A DNA stretch of 64,000 nt from Opitutaceae bacterium (GTDB taxonomy: Bacteria > Verrucomicrobiota > Verrucomicrobiia > Opitutales > Opitutaceae): the NCBI GenBank assembly GCA_028691845.1, contig JAQUYL010000007.1, forward strand, positions 62,001-126,000, written 5' to 3'. The translations under genes were made by a program, and so were the position numbers. The notes under the pieces were generated by a model that was given only the letters and a program-made list of their open reading frames with translations, was not told where the DNA came from and searched no databases. How positions within the stretch are numbered: the stretch's first letter is position 1; every line of letters begins with the position of its first letter. Shown here one piece after another: positions 28,286 through 37,202 of the stretch.

Positions 28286-28739
28286 TTGGGATTTGATTCA
28301 CCGCAAGGATCGCAAGGCGCGCAAAGTGGAGGCGCCATTTCCAGCAGGTGGACGTCAGCATCCCGACCGGCGCCAGTAGCCAATAAGGGGGGCACCGTCG
28401 TTCAGACCTTGGTGGGCAGGAATCGGCGACCACCCTGTGGGAGCGAGCTTGCTCGCGACTCGCCAAGCTGTCGTGAGCAATCTCACTCCTACAGTCCGGA
28501 CCAAGGCCAGCCTCGCGGCCTCCGGCCGAATGAAGCCCCAGCTCAGCCGAATACTTCCCGGGAAATATCCCGCCCGCTCCTGCCCAGCCTGACCCACCAC
28601 AACCGAGTCTTGCGCCGAAAAACCATAGGCAGTTTCATGTCGTCCATGCATCCCTGGCCAGTCAGGCTTTCGACCAAAGGCGAATAACACTGTTGGGCCG
28701 TGGCCGAATTTATTCACACCCATAAGGAAATTCCCCACA
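28286..28739. other. Gene-free accessory stretch with dispersed-repeat fragments
   Basis: This gap of 454 bp between the helicase and the methyltransferase has no credible gene. It starts with TTCACCGCAAGGATCGCAAGG-like sequence (28298 onward), of a type common as intergenic repeat debris, then carries a 60-bp REP-like hairpin (28435-28494). Near the end it has GTTGGGC (28692-28698), a match to the GTTRRRY integron core site. Confidence 0.5.
28435..28494. repeat. REP-like 60-bp inverted repeat
   Basis: The left arm begins CTGTGGGAGCGAGCTTGCTC and the right arm ends CTCACTCCTACAG. The 24-bp arms are reverse complements with four mismatches around a 12-bp loop. This resembles the REP/BIME elements known from gammaproteobacteria such as Pseudomonas, which are often mobilised by RAYT transposases (family knowledge). 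No RAYT gene is in the window. Confidence 0.75.
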
Positions 28740-29486
28740 ATGGACATCCCACGGATATTCAACATCACTGAGAGTGCTCACCGCATCCACAACCCAATCA
28801 CACCCGAAAAGCTCGCCACTCTCGGCGCGGCTCTGCGCCTGGAATCGGGGGCCCGAGTGCTCGACCTCGGCAGCGGTTCGGGAGAGATGCTCTGCACCTG
28901 GGCACGCGATCACGGTGTCATCGGCATCGGCATCGACATGAGCCAGTTGTTCACCGAGCAAGCGAAACTACGTGCTGAGGAACTCGGCGTCGCCCATCAA
29001 GTCAAGTTCATCCATGGCGATGCTGCCGGCTATGTCTCTGACGAGAAGGTCAGTGTGGCAGCCTGTCTCGGTGCCACTTGGATCGGTGGGGGAGCCGCCG
29101 GCACCATCAGTCTTCTGGCGCAGAGCCTCCGCACCGGAGGGATCATCCTCATCGGCGAGCCCTACTGGCGGCAGTTACCGCCGACGGAGGATGTTGCCAA
29201 GGGGTGTCTTGCCAACTCAACCTCCGACTTTCTCATGCTTCCAGAACTTCTCGCGTCCTTCGGCCGCCTTGGCTACGACGTCGTTGAAATGGTTCTGGCT
29301 GACCAAGACGGCTGGGACAGATACGAGGCGGCCAAATGGCTCACCATGCGCCGATGGCTTGAAGCCAATCCCGACGACGCGTTCGCGAAAGAGGTTCGGG
29401 CCCAACTGACCTCGGAACCCGAGCGCTACGCCGCTTACACGCGTGAATATCTGGGCTGGGGTGTGTTCGCGCTGATGCCGCGGTGA
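28740..29486 (+). CDS. Class I SAM-dependent methyltransferase
   Basis: A 248-residue Rossmann-fold methyltransferase. SAM motif I is VLDLGSGSGEM (about residues 40-50), motif II GIGIDMSQL, and the acidic GDAAGY follows. The N-terminus (MDIPRIFNITESAHRIHNPI) is typical of a small-molecule methyltransferase group. The substrate is unknown. It is followed by a short overlapping ORF and then an attC-type recombination site, and preceded 48 bp upstream by GTTGGGC, so it may be the payload of an integron gene cassette. Confidence 0.85.
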   Translation: MDIPRIFNITESAHRIHNPITPEKLATLGAALRLESGARVLDLGSGSGEMLCTWARDHGVIGIGIDMSQLFTEQAKLRAEELGVAHQVKFIHGDAAGYVSDEKVSVAACLGATWIGGGAAGTISLLAQSLRTGGIILIGEPYWRQLPPTEDVAKGCLANSTSDFLMLPELLASFGRLGYDVVEMVLADQDGWDRYEAAKWLTMRRWLEANPDDAFAKEVRAQLTSEPERYAAYTREYLGWGVFALMPR

Positions 29487-29629
29487 TGCGTTGGCGCATC
29501 CGGCGGTTCGTCAACAGCTGTGCCGCGCAACAGCTGGTGGCTCGCCGAGGTGTGATTGCGCCTGAATTCATTTCTTGTGGTCCAGTTATCCGTGCAATCG
29601 ACGGGAATGTTCAGTCCAAGCAGGCCTGA
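29486..29629 (+). CDS. Candidate small ORF overlapping methyltransferase stop
   Basis: The ATG at 29486 shares a base with the methyltransferase TGA. The 47-residue product (MRWRIRRFVNSCAAQQ...) ends GNVQSKQA with a TGA lying inside the first attC core site. Cassette ORFs often end this way. It has no recognised domain and could be the tail of an eroded cassette gene or chance. Confidence 0.25.
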   Translation: MRWRIRRFVNSCAAQQLVARRGVIAPEFISCGPVIRAIDGNVQSKQA

Positions 29630-29683
29630 CAATTCATTCAAGCCGGCGCCGCTTCGCGGCGCGGCCTGGTTCAGGCGTTAGGT
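29624..29683. other. Integron-type attC (59-base element)
   Basis: A 60-bp imperfect palindrome bounded by GCCTGAC (29624-29630, one mismatch to RYYYAAC) and GTTAGGT (29677-29683, exact GTTRRRY), which pair through G-U wobbles. The centre contains GCGCCGCTTCGCGGCGC. From memory it closely follows the attC of aadA-type cassettes, including AATTCATTCAAGCC. No integrase gene or second complete attC was found, so this is a lone site. Confidence 0.8.
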
Positions 29684-29849
29684 ACAGGAGGGAACCACGA
29701 GGGGCCAGGTCGCAGAAATTGATGTGGCGGCAATCCAGCGGCTCTTCCTCGCTGACGAATAGCCCGACGACACGAAGGAGCGGCACCGACTTGCCATCGC
29801 TTCCGCTTCTTTTCGTGCTCTGTGCCTCGGTAGTTAACTCAGCGCCGAC
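29684..29849. other. Non-coding stretch after attC
   Basis: Nothing coding was identified here. It contains CACGAAGGAG and CTTTTCGTGCTCTGTGCC fragments that resemble dispersed intergenic repeat debris. Confidence 0.3.
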
Positions 29850-30329
29850 TCACCCGGCATTCGGCAGGCGCGGCAGCCTTTTGCCCATGAGCAGGGCATC
29901 AAGGGCGTGGCTGGCATAAAACCCCGGAAGGGTCCGGAGAACCACGTAGCCCATCTTTCGGAAGAATTTCTGCGCCGCTTCGTTCGTCACGGCCGTCTCC
30001 AACACCACCTGCCGGCAGCCGAGTCGCGCCAGCCGCTGTTCGGCTGCCCGGAGGAGCTGGGCTGCCAGACCGCAGCGCCTCGCCGCCGGCTCGACGTCGA
30101 GCGCCACGACATGTCCCACCGTGGCGCGCTCATGCTGCCCGATCAGGAAGCCGAGAATCTCCGTCCCTTTCCCGTCCGGGCCCGCCACCAAGGAGAAGGC
30201 TCCGCGCCGACCAATGTATGAATGCAATAGCTCCGGGGTGTAGGCCAGACCGGGAGGAAAGCAGATTTTCTCAATTTGGCAGAGCCGGTTAAAATCGGAG
30301 GGGCCATACTCCCGGATTGTGAACGGCAT
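29850..30329 (-). CDS. GNAT N-acetyltransferase (RimI-like)
   Basis: A 159-residue single GNAT-fold protein. It opens with MPFTIREYGPSDFNRL and has the acetyl-CoA site region VGHVVALDVEPAARRCGLAAQLL, where the usual R/QxxGxG/A loop reads RRCGLA. The C-terminal NEAAQKFFRKMGYVVL block is typical of RimI-like protein N-terminal acetylases. The substrate is unknown. It is divergent from trxB. Confidence 0.85.
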   Translation of the reverse strand: MPFTIREYGPSDFNRLCQIEKICFPPGLAYTPELLHSYIGRRGAFSLVAGPDGKGTEILGFLIGQHERATVGHVVALDVEPAARRCGLAAQLLRAAEQRLARLGCRQVVLETAVTNEAAQKFFRKMGYVVLRTLPGFYASHALDALLMGKRLPRLPNAG

Positions 30330-30562
30330 CCTTTCTCTCTGACTCCCTGCACCCGTCAGCGCAAGTTCTCACGTTTTTTACCGCCGTGTTGGATTGTGAG
30401 CGGGCGCAAAAACCGCCCAGCCCCCGGCGCGCCATCGCGCCAAGGCTTGGGCTGCTGGCCTAAATCCTTGCCGCATGGTTTGGTCCCTTCCCCGGATTTT
30501 CACCCATCTCGGGTATTGCGCCCATCCTCAATGTGAATCTGAGTGGAGCAAATCCACCTCCC
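30330..30562. other. Divergent intergenic region (GNAT / trxB)
   Basis: A gap of 233 bp with GC-rich inverted pieces (CGGGCG...CCGCCC near 30400) but no gene. It presumably holds both promoters. Confidence 0.3.
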
Positions 30563-31507
30563 ATGTCCTCTTCCGTCGAAAATGTCGTCATTGTTGGTTC
30601 CGGTTGCGCCGGCCTGACCGCAGCCATCTATACCGCCCGGGCCAGTTTAAGCCCCCTCGTGCTCGAGGGCATCCAGCCGGGCGGCCAGCTCACCACCACT
30701 TCCGAGGTGGAGAACTATCCCGGTTTCCCCGAGGGAATCGACGGATTCATGCTCATGGACAACCTCCGCAAACAGGCCTCCCGCTTTGGAGCTCGTTTCG
30801 TTAGCGGCCTTGTGCAAACGGCGGATTTCTCCACCCAACCCCGGGTGCTCAAGCTGGCCGACGGCGAGATCCACACACACGCGCTTATCATCGCCACCGG
30901 AGCTTCGCCGCGCCTGGCCGGAGTGCCTGGGGAAAAGGAACTCTATGGTGGCAAGGGCGTGTCCACCTGCGCCACCTGCGACGGCGCGTTTTACCGCAAC
31001 ATGGACGTGGCGATCATTGGCGGCGGCGACAGCGCCTGCGAGGAGGCGTTGTTTCTGACGCGATTCGCCAGCAAAGTCTATCTTGTGCACCGCCGCGATA
31101 CGCTTCGCGCCTCGAAAATCATGGCCGAGCGCACCACCTCTCATCCCAAGATTCAAATGGTATGGAACAGCGTGCCGGTTGAGGTCCTGGGCGTGAGGGA
31201 AGGCTCGGTCAGCGGGCTCAAGGTGCGCAACGTCAAGACGGCAGTCGAATCAGTGCTCGCCGTCAAAGGCGTCTTTCTGGCAATCGGTCACCAGCCGAAC
31301 ACCGGACCGTTCGCCGGAATGCTCAAAACTGACGCCAACGGATATTTCCTGCCCGAGTACGGCAGCCAGGCGCGCACGCAGGTGCCCGGGGTCTTTGTCG
31401 CAGGCGATTGCGCGGACCACCTCTACCGTCAGGCGATCACCGCTGCAGGCATGGGATGCCAAGCCGCCATTGAGGCCGAACGCTGGCTCGCGGAACACGG
31501 CAGTTGA
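30563..31507 (+). CDS. trxB: Thioredoxin reductase
   Basis: This FAD/NADPH disulfide reductase reduces thioredoxin. The FAD-binding motif [16 protein letters not shown] is near the N-terminus, the redox-active CATC is in [13 protein letters not shown], the NADPH motif is [17 protein letters not shown], and the C-terminal FAD motif is [13 protein letters not shown] chose the ATG at 30563 ([12 protein letters not shown]) over an upstream GTG at 30533, since it fits the normal family start. Cytoplasmic, 314 residues. A strong hairpin follows the stop. Confidence 0.96.
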   Translation: MSSSVENVVIVGSGCAGLTAAIYTARASLSPLVLEGIQPGGQLTTTSEVENYPGFPEGIDGFMLMDNLRKQASRFGARFVSGLVQTADFSTQPRVLKLADGEIHTHALIIATGASPRLAGVPGEKELYGGKGVSTCATCDGAFYRNMDVAIIGGGDSACEEALFLTRFASKVYLVHRRDTLRASKIMAERTTSHPKIQMVWNSVPVEVLGVREGSVSGLKVRNVKTAVESVLAVKGVFLAIGHQPNTGPFAGMLKTDANGYFLPEYGSQARTQVPGVFVAGDCADHLYRQAITAAGMGCQAAIEAERWLAEHGS

Positions 31508-31516
31508 TCAACCATT

Positions 31517-31557
31517 CACTGGCAGGATGACCCATTCATGGGTGCTGACCTCCAGTG
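31517..31557 (+). terminator. Hairpin after trxB
   Basis: Outer arms CACTGG and CCAGTG, with AGG/CCT next to them, enclose a perfect inner hairpin ACCCATTCATGGGT. It starts 10 bp after the stop. There is no T tract, so the terminator call is moderate. Confidence 0.4.
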
Positions 31558-31697
31558 GTTCCGGCACAAGAATACCTCTTCTGACCGGACAGCCTTCATG
31601 ATATAGTTAATGGTCTCCCCCATTTGGGGCATTGCGGCCACAGCCGGCTCCATGGCTCCGTATTATTTTTGTCGGTTTTTACAATTAGTATTTATAT

Positions 31698-31736
31698 TGT
31701 AATACACTATGGTTAAATAACATAGAATGTATTACA
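31698..31736. promoter_or_regulatory. Inverted repeat TGTAATACA...TGTATTACA
   Basis: TGTAATACActatg and catagaaTGTATTACA form an imperfect 39-bp inverted repeat in AT-rich DNA, about 160 bp upstream of the Fur-like start. A regulator operator or an upstream promoter element is possible. Confidence 0.35.
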
Positions 31737-31815
31737 TTCGCTGCCCTCGATAAGGATTCCGCCATCAATGCGGATGCTAATCAGGACTATTGATCAGCTA
31801 TTTCTCTAATTCTAT

Positions 31816-31830
31816 TTGGAATAGTTCCAA
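31816..31830. promoter_or_regulatory. Palindrome TTGGAATAGTTCCAA
   Basis: A perfect 6-3-6 inverted repeat 64 bp before the ATG of the Fur-like regulator. Its place suggests an operator, most simply for autoregulation; this is inference. Confidence 0.4.
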
Positions 31831-31893
31831 TTCCTACTTGAAATTCGGTCTCATTACCATTTATTCCCTGATTGCATCCATTTCCCAGTATTC

Positions 31894-32325
31894 ATGAATT
31901 CCTCCACCGTAAATTGCGAAGCTCTGGCCAAGCGGCTTACCCAAAGCGGTCTTCGTCCTACGGTGCAGCGTGAGGTTGTGTACAAGGCCATACTCGAGAA
32001 GCGCAACCACCCGTCGACCGACGAAATTTTCGCCCGGGTAAGGGAGCAGATGCCAACCATCTCCCTTGCCACCGTCTACAACTGCCTCGAGACCCTGGTG
32101 CAATGCGGCCTGATCAAACAGGTCAATTTCGAGCGCGCCCCCACCCGCTACTGCCCGAATCTGTATGAGCACGCCCACTTCCATGACGACGCGACGGGCG
32201 AAGTGCATGACATCGCCGTGCCGGCCGAAATGATGGACCGTCTGCGTGCCCTGCTTCCTCCCGGCTACAAAGCCGCCAACATTGAACTCAGTTTCCGCGG
32301 CGGCGTGATGCACACCCGCAACTGA
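31894..32325 (+). CDS. Fur/PerR-family transcriptional regulator
   Basis: A 143-residue Fur-fold repressor: winged helix with [15 protein letters not shown] and the recognition helix region [19 protein letters not shown] (about residues 57-76), then the dimerisation domain with YEHAHFHDD. The usual structural-zinc CxxC, expected after the His-rich stretch, is absent ([10 protein letters not shown]), and there is no C-terminal Cys pair. Metal or peroxide sensing through the remaining His/Asp ligands is possible. It sits 41 bp before sufC in the same direction, so it probably controls Fe-S cluster assembly in this organism, a job done by IscR or SufR elsewhere. That role is inferred from position. 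Confidence 0.88.
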   Translation: MNSSTVNCEALAKRLTQSGLRPTVQREVVYKAILEKRNHPSTDEIFARVREQMPTISLATVYNCLETLVQCGLIKQVNFERAPTRYCPNLYEHAHFHDDATGEVHDIAVPAEMMDRLRALLPPGYKAANIELSFRGGVMHTRN

Positions 32326-32366
32326 AGCCCCCCCTGCTCGGATTCCAACTCCTCCTTCCTCCCCCC

Positions 32367-33122
32367 ATGAGCCAACTCGAAATCAAAGCCCTGCACGTCA
32401 ACCTGGCCGAGCGCGAGATCGTCAAAGGTATCACGCTCACCGTCAAGCCCGGCGAAGTCCACGCCATCATGGGCCCGAACGGGACCGGGAAAAGCACCCT
32501 CGCCAAGGCCATCGCGGGCCATCCCGACTACACCATCACCTCGGGAGAAGTGCTGCTCGACGGTCGCTCGCTCCTCGAAATGGAACCGGACGAACGCGCC
32601 CGCGCCGGTCTGTTCCTGGCCTTCCAATACCCGAATGAAGTCCCCGGCGTCACGATCGCGAACTTCCTCCGCGCAGCCATGCAGGCCCGTTTGGCCGAGG
32701 GCGAAGAGCTCGATGCGACCGGCTATTACAAGCAGCTTTATGCGAAAATGGATTCGCTCAAGATCGACCACAAGTTCACCTCGCGTTCCGTCAACACAGG
32801 CTTCTCCGGCGGCGAGAAAAAACGCTGTGAAATCCTCCAGATGGCGATGCTCGCCCCAAAATTCGCGCTCATGGACGAGACCGATTCCGGCCTCGACATC
32901 GATGCCCTGCGCATCGTCTCCGACGGCGTCAACACACTGCGCAGCAGCACGCTCGGCATCCTCCTCATCACCCACTACCAGCGCCTGCTCAACTACATTG
33001 TGCCCGACTTTGTGCATGTGATGTATGACGGCCGCATCGTGCGCAGTGGAGACAAGGACCTCGCGCTCGAGCTCGAGGCCAAGGGCTACTCCTGGGTGAA
33101 AAAAGAGATCGTTCACGCCTGA
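32367..33122 (+). CDS. sufC: Fe-S cluster assembly ATPase
   Basis: A 251-residue ABC-type ATPase of the SufBCD scaffold complex. It has Walker [10 protein letters not shown], a signature region variant [14 protein letters not shown], Walker [17 protein letters not shown], and the His switch ITHYQRLL. It powers conformational change of SufB/SufD during cluster assembly. It is the first suf gene in this cluster, 41 bp after the Fur-like gene and 72 bp before sufB. Confidence 0.97.
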   Translation: MSQLEIKALHVNLAEREIVKGITLTVKPGEVHAIMGPNGTGKSTLAKAIAGHPDYTITSGEVLLDGRSLLEMEPDERARAGLFLAFQYPNEVPGVTIANFLRAAMQARLAEGEELDATGYYKQLYAKMDSLKIDHKFTSRSVNTGFSGGEKKRCEILQMAMLAPKFALMDETDSGLDIDALRIVSDGVNTLRSSTLGILLITHYQRLLNYIVPDFVHVMYDGRIVRSGDKDLALELEAKGYSWVKKEIVHA

Positions 33123-33194
33123 GCCCCAGTCGTCTCCCGCCGTCGTTGCCGCTCGAAGCCCGAAATCAAATCGAACATCCGTCCCCCACGCGCC

Positions 33195-34652
33195 ATGTCC
33201 AGTCTTTCAGACACAGAACTCATCCCTACTCCGCCTCCGTCCGAAAATTCCGCCAATTCCGTCGCCGGCATCGACCAGGCTCTCGGTGACTTCAGCTACG
33301 ACGTAAAATACGCCTTGGATGCCGGCACCGGTCTGACCGAAAAGACGGTCGACTACATTAGCGCCGTCAAGAAAGAGGCTCCTTGGCTGCGCGAATTCCG
33401 GATGAACGCGCTAAAGGCCTTCTTCGCGAAGCCCCTGCCGACCCACTGGGCGACTCGTGATCTCGAAAACATCAACTTTGACAAGATCCGTTACTATCTC
33501 GCCAGCGGTCAGAAACCCAAGCGCACCTGGGACGAGGTGCCGGAAGACATCAAGAGGACCTTCGAACGCCTCGGCGTTCCGGAGCAGGAGCGCAAGTACC
33601 TGGCGGGTGTCGAAGCCCAGTTCGATTCGGAGGCCGCCTACTCCAACATCAGGGAAGTCGTATCCAAACAGGGCGTCATTTTCCTCAACTCCACCGCGGC
33701 CCTGCGCGAGCATCCGGATATTTTCCGCAAATGGTTCGGCAAGGTCATCCCAACCGGCGACAACAAGTTCTCCGCCCTCAACAGCGCCGTGTTCTCCGGC
33801 GGATCGTTCATCTATGTGCCGCCCGGCGTGAAGGTTTCCCACCCGCTGCAGGCCTATTTTCGCATTAATGCCGAGAACTTCGGCCAGTTTGAACGGACCC
33901 TCATCATCTGTGACGAGGGCAGCGAGGTCACGTACATGGAGGGCTGCACAGCACCCAAGTTTTCCACATCGACGCTGCACAGCGCCGTCGTCGAGCTGGT
34001 CGCGCTCAAGGGGGCAAAAATCCAGTACATCACCGTTCAAAACTGGGCTCCCAACGTCTATAATCTTGTCACCAAGCGCGGCCTCGCTCTCGAGGAGGCC
34101 GTGATCAAGTGGATCGACTGCAACATCGGCAGCCACCTCACCATGAAATATCCCGGCGCCGTGCTCAAGGGCCGCAAGGCTCGCGGCGAGGTGCTCTCCA
34201 TCGCGCTCGCCAACGACGGTCAGCACCAGGACACCGGGGCCAAGATGGTTCATGCCGCCGACGAGACCACTTCCAATATTATCGCCAAATCCATCTCCGT
34301 CGGCCAAGGCCGCAGCACCTACCGCGGACTGGTTCATATCCCCCGGCACCTCCGGGGCTGCCGGAGCAACACCGAGTGCGACGCACTCCTGATCAATACC
34401 AACTCCCGCACCGACACCTATCCGGCGATCACGGTGCGCGGTGACCTCAACTCCGTCCAGCATGAGGCCAGCGTGTCCAAGGTTAGCGAGGAAATGATTT
34501 TCTACATGCAGTCGCGCGGACTCACCGAGGGTCAGGCCATGAGCCTGGCCGTCAACGGTTTCGTCAACGACCTCGTCCGCCAGTTCCCGATGGAATATTC
34601 CGTCGAACTCAAGCGCCTCATTGATCTTGAGATGGAGGGTTCCGTTGGCTGA
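33195..34652 (+). CDS. sufB: Fe-S cluster assembly scaffold
   Basis: A 485-residue SufB. Family features are [32 protein letters not shown], the beta-helix core [15 protein letters not shown], and the C-terminal block [20 protein letters not shown] with [12 protein letters not shown]. This last block carries the Cys region used as a cluster ligand in studied SufB proteins. It forms the SufBC2D complex with the neighbouring products. Same-strand operon with sufC and sufD (27-bp gap). Confidence 0.97.
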   Translation: MSSLSDTELIPTPPPSENSANSVAGIDQALGDFSYDVKYALDAGTGLTEKTVDYISAVKKEAPWLREFRMNALKAFFAKPLPTHWATRDLENINFDKIRYYLASGQKPKRTWDEVPEDIKRTFERLGVPEQERKYLAGVEAQFDSEAAYSNIREVVSKQGVIFLNSTAALREHPDIFRKWFGKVIPTGDNKFSALNSAVFSGGSFIYVPPGVKVSHPLQAYFRINAENFGQFERTLIICDEGSEVTYMEGCTAPKFSTSTLHSAVVELVALKGAKIQYITVQNWAPNVYNLVTKRGLALEEAVIKWIDCNIGSHLTMKYPGAVLKGRKARGEVLSIALANDGQHQDTGAKMVHAADETTSNIIAKSISVGQGRSTYRGLVHIPRHLRGCRSNTECDALLINTNSRTDTYPAITVRGDLNSVQHEASVSKVSEEMIFYMQSRGLTEGQAMSLAVNGFVNDLVRQFPMEYSVELKRLIDLEMEGSVG

Positions 34653-34679
34653 CGCCTTCCGCCTTAACGCTCTTTTCCC

Positions 34680-36002
34680 ATGTCTTCCCTTCCCGCGAGC
34701 AACTCTCCATCAACCGGCTCCTTCACCCAGGACGTCTTTGTCCGCTCATTGGCCTCTCTTTCCCACCTCCCCGGCTGGTGGCTCGACCTCAAAAACAAGG
34801 CTTGGAACGAATACCAAGCGCTGCCGATGCCGAGGCGCACCGACGAACTTTGGCGCAACGCCAGCATTCAAAACCTTCGGCTCGATGGATTCGTGCTGCC
34901 GGAAAGGGCCGGTCCCCTTCTTCTTCCCGGCTCCAGCCCGGCCTTCAAAGCCGCGGCGGGGCTCGCCTTTGCCAACAATCGCCTGCAGGCCACCACGCCC
35001 CTCCCTCCCGATCTCAAAAGGAAGGGTGTCATTTTCGAAACCATCGAGCACGCTGCGGTCGAGCACGGCGAGTTGCTTCGCCGGCACTTCCTTGCCCAGC
35101 CGGTCAAGCTCGGATCCGAGAAGTTCACCGCCTTGCACACGGCTTTGATGACGGCCGGGGCGTTGCTCTACGTGCCTCCCGGGGTCGAACTGGCCGAGCC
35201 CATCGTCATCACGCATGTGGTCGAAGGCCCCGGCGCCGCCATTTTTCCCCATACCCTGGTCATCGCTGGCGAAAACGCCAAGGTCACCGTCGCCGAGTTT
35301 TTCCTCTCGGCTGATCCCGCCGCCGGCAATTTCTCCTCCGGCGTCAACGACCTGCACGCCGAGCCGGGCTCGCAGCTCACCTACCTTTCCGCCCAAAACT
35401 GGGGCCGCGGGTCGCTTTCGTTCCAGACCAACTCCACTGTCGTGCAACGCGACGCCCGTGTCCTTTCGCTCAACGTCCACCTCGGCGGACGCCAGTCGCG
35501 GCACGAGTCCCACAGCCGCCTGCAGGGGCCCGGCGCCCACAGCGAGATGCTGGCGCTCACAGTCGCGCAAGACGCCCAGGAATTCGACCAGCGCACCCTG
35601 CAGAGCCACCTCGCGCCGCACACCAGCTCGAACCTGCTTTATAAAAACGCCCTGCTGGACACGGCTAAAACCATCTTCTCCGGGCTCATCATCGTCGATC
35701 CCGATGCACAGAAGACCGACGCCTACCAAAGCAACCGCAACCTGCTGCTCAGCAGCGAGGCTGAGGCCAATTCCCTGCCCGGTCTGGAAATCCAAGCCAA
35801 CGATGTCCGCTGCACGCACGGCGCCACTAGCGGCCACATCGACGATGAGCAGATGTTCTATCTCGAGGCGCGCGGCATACCCCGGCAAACGGCCAAGGAA
35901 TTGCTCGTGTTCGGTTTCCTGGAGGAAGTGCTGGAGAAACTTGAAAACGAAGAGTTGCATTCCGCCCTGCGCGAGATGATCAAAAACAAATTCAAGCGGT
36001 AG
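34680..36002 (+). CDS. sufD: Fe-S cluster assembly protein
   Basis: A 440-residue SufB paralogue that pairs with SufB in the SufBC2D scaffold. It has the SufD-type N-terminal helical domain (SFTQDVFVRSLASL), the beta-helix core (PGVELAEPIVITHVVEGPGA, VHLGGRQSRHESHSRLQG), and the conserved late motif HLAPHTSSNLLYKNALLD...GLIIVDPDAQKTDAYQ. The C-terminus has CTHGATSGHIDDEQMFYL, with the histidine known to matter in SufD. It lies within the suf operon. Confidence 0.95.
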   Translation: MSSLPASNSPSTGSFTQDVFVRSLASLSHLPGWWLDLKNKAWNEYQALPMPRRTDELWRNASIQNLRLDGFVLPERAGPLLLPGSSPAFKAAAGLAFANNRLQATTPLPPDLKRKGVIFETIEHAAVEHGELLRRHFLAQPVKLGSEKFTALHTALMTAGALLYVPPGVELAEPIVITHVVEGPGAAIFPHTLVIAGENAKVTVAEFFLSADPAAGNFSSGVNDLHAEPGSQLTYLSAQNWGRGSLSFQTNSTVVQRDARVLSLNVHLGGRQSRHESHSRLQGPGAHSEMLALTVAQDAQEFDQRTLQSHLAPHTSSNLLYKNALLDTAKTIFSGLIIVDPDAQKTDAYQSNRNLLLSSEAEANSLPGLEIQANDVRCTHGATSGHIDDEQMFYLEARGIPRQTAKELLVFGFLEEVLEKLENEELHSALREMIKNKFKR

Positions 36003-36086
36003 CGGGTGGCAGGACCGCACGGCAGGCATGCCCCACGCCGACTTGGTCCTTCCGCATCCTGCCATCCACTGCCTCTGAAAACACGC

Positions 36087-36632
36087 ATGACCAACAAGGA
36101 ACGTACTCTTTCCCGCGACGTCGAAGCCGTCCAGATTCCCAGCGGCAGCCACATCACCCTTCCCAGCGGTGCCCGTGTCACCATCACCCAGGTTCTTGGC
36201 GGCAGCTACACCGTGATGACCGACTCCGGACTGGCCCGAATCGCCGGCCAGAACGGCGATGCGCTCGGCGAGCAGGTAACTCCAGACGATGCGCCCACGG
36301 CCACCGTCACCGAAACTGTACCCGAGCCCGAGGCGGTCTGGGAGCAGCTGCGCACGGTCTACGATCCGGAGATTCCCGTGAACATCGTCGATCTCGGCCT
36401 CGTCTATTCAATGGAGATCTCCAAGCGGGATGAGGGCGGTCATCAAGTCGATGTTGCGATGACCCTCACCGCGCCCGGTTGCGGCATGGGTCCCGTCATC
36501 GCCGAGGATGCCAAAACCCGCCTCCTCCTTGTCCCCGGCATATCGGCGGCCGACGTGCGCATTGTCTGGGATCCGCCGTGGAACCAGTCGATGATTTCCG
36601 AGGAAGGCAAAATGAAGCTCGGGCTGATTTGA
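36087..36632 (+). CDS. sufT: Fe-S assembly protein SufT (MIP18/DUF59 family)
   Basis: About 181 residues from the ATG at 36087, preferred over an upstream GTG at 36006. The N-terminal part ([27 protein letters not shown]) is the extension typical of long SufT. The C-terminal DUF59 domain has [17 protein letters not shown] and the conserved Cys in [11 protein letters not shown], ending [18 protein letters not shown]. SufT proteins help cluster delivery or maturation. Its place as last gene of sufC-sufB-sufD-sufT fits the family. Confidence 0.92.
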   Translation: MTNKERTLSRDVEAVQIPSGSHITLPSGARVTITQVLGGSYTVMTDSGLARIAGQNGDALGEQVTPDDAPTATVTETVPEPEAVWEQLRTVYDPEIPVNIVDLGLVYSMEISKRDEGGHQVDVAMTLTAPGCGMGPVIAEDAKTRLLLVPGISAADVRIVWDPPWNQSMISEEGKMKLGLI

Positions 36633-36709
36633 GCGCCCGGCCGCGGCCCGGTCGTGCGGTGCCACATGAGCGCGGTTGCACCCCGTCCGCCGGCAGCCAT
36701 CATGCCATC

Positions 36710-37180
36710 ATGAGCCAGGAACAATTCATGCGGGAAGCCATCCGGCTGGCCGAGGACGGCATGCGATCCGGCCGCGGTGGTCCGTTCGGATGCGTGATCG
36801 TGCGGGGGGGACAGGTTGTCGGCCAGGGCGGCAACCTCGTGACGTCGACCAACGATCCGACCGCGCACGCCGAGGTTGTGGCAATCCGCGAGGCCTGCCG
36901 CACTCTGGAGAGTTTCCATCTTTCCGATTGCGAACTCTACGCGAGCTGTGAGCCGTGTCCGATGTGCCTGGCGGCGATCTATTGGGCGCACATTCCGCGA
37001 GTTTATTACGCCGGCACCCGGCTGGACGCCGCGGCCATCGGGTTCGACGACGATTTCATCTACCGGCAGCTGCCGCTACCGTCTGAACAGCGCCGCCTGG
37101 AAATGAAGCATCTGTTGCGCGACGAGGCACTGGCGGTCCTCCATGCCTGGCACGCCCGGCCGGACAAAAAAGCCTATTGA
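36710..37180 (+). CDS. guaD: Guanine deaminase, cytidine-deaminase fold
   Basis: A 156-residue zinc enzyme that converts guanine to xanthine. The length and the Zn ligands H53 and the C83/C86 pair, with catalytic E55 (HAEVVAIRE...CEPCPMC), match Bacillus subtilis GuaD numbering exactly. FHLSDCELYASCEPCPMCLAAIYW carries the GuaD-like block rather than that of TadA. I chose the ATG at 36710 (MSQEQFM). The next gene, on the other strand and ending 23 bp away, is an adenine-deaminase C-terminal piece, so this spot concerns purine deamination. Confidence 0.9.
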   Translation: MSQEQFMREAIRLAEDGMRSGRGGPFGCVIVRGGQVVGQGGNLVTSTNDPTAHAEVVAIREACRTLESFHLSDCELYASCEPCPMCLAAIYWAHIPRVYYAGTRLDAAAIGFDDDFIYRQLPLPSEQRRLEMKHLLRDEALAVLHAWHARPDKKAY

Positions 37181-37202
37181 GCTGGGCGCCGGGGCCCGAT
37201 CC

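Larger units (their letters stand above)
31508..31893. other. AT-rich regulatory stretch upstream of Fur-like gene
   Basis: This 386-bp gene-free region is conspicuously AT-rich from about 31600 on, unlike the surrounding GC-rich genes. It contains a terminator-like hairpin for trxB, a 39-bp inverted repeat (31698-31736) and a 15-bp palindrome (31816-31830). It is the likely promoter region of the regulator-suf cluster. Confidence 0.6.

Noticed and set aside
28580-28698. A complete second attC left of the methyltransferase
   Set aside because: GTTGGGC fits the 3' core, but no RYYYAAC partner with a stem could be placed upstream, so only the core match is reported.
36479-36709. N-terminal extension of guanine deaminase
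   Set aside because: The open frame extends upstream through sufT, but GuaD proteins start at the MSQEQ position and the length of 156 matches the family.
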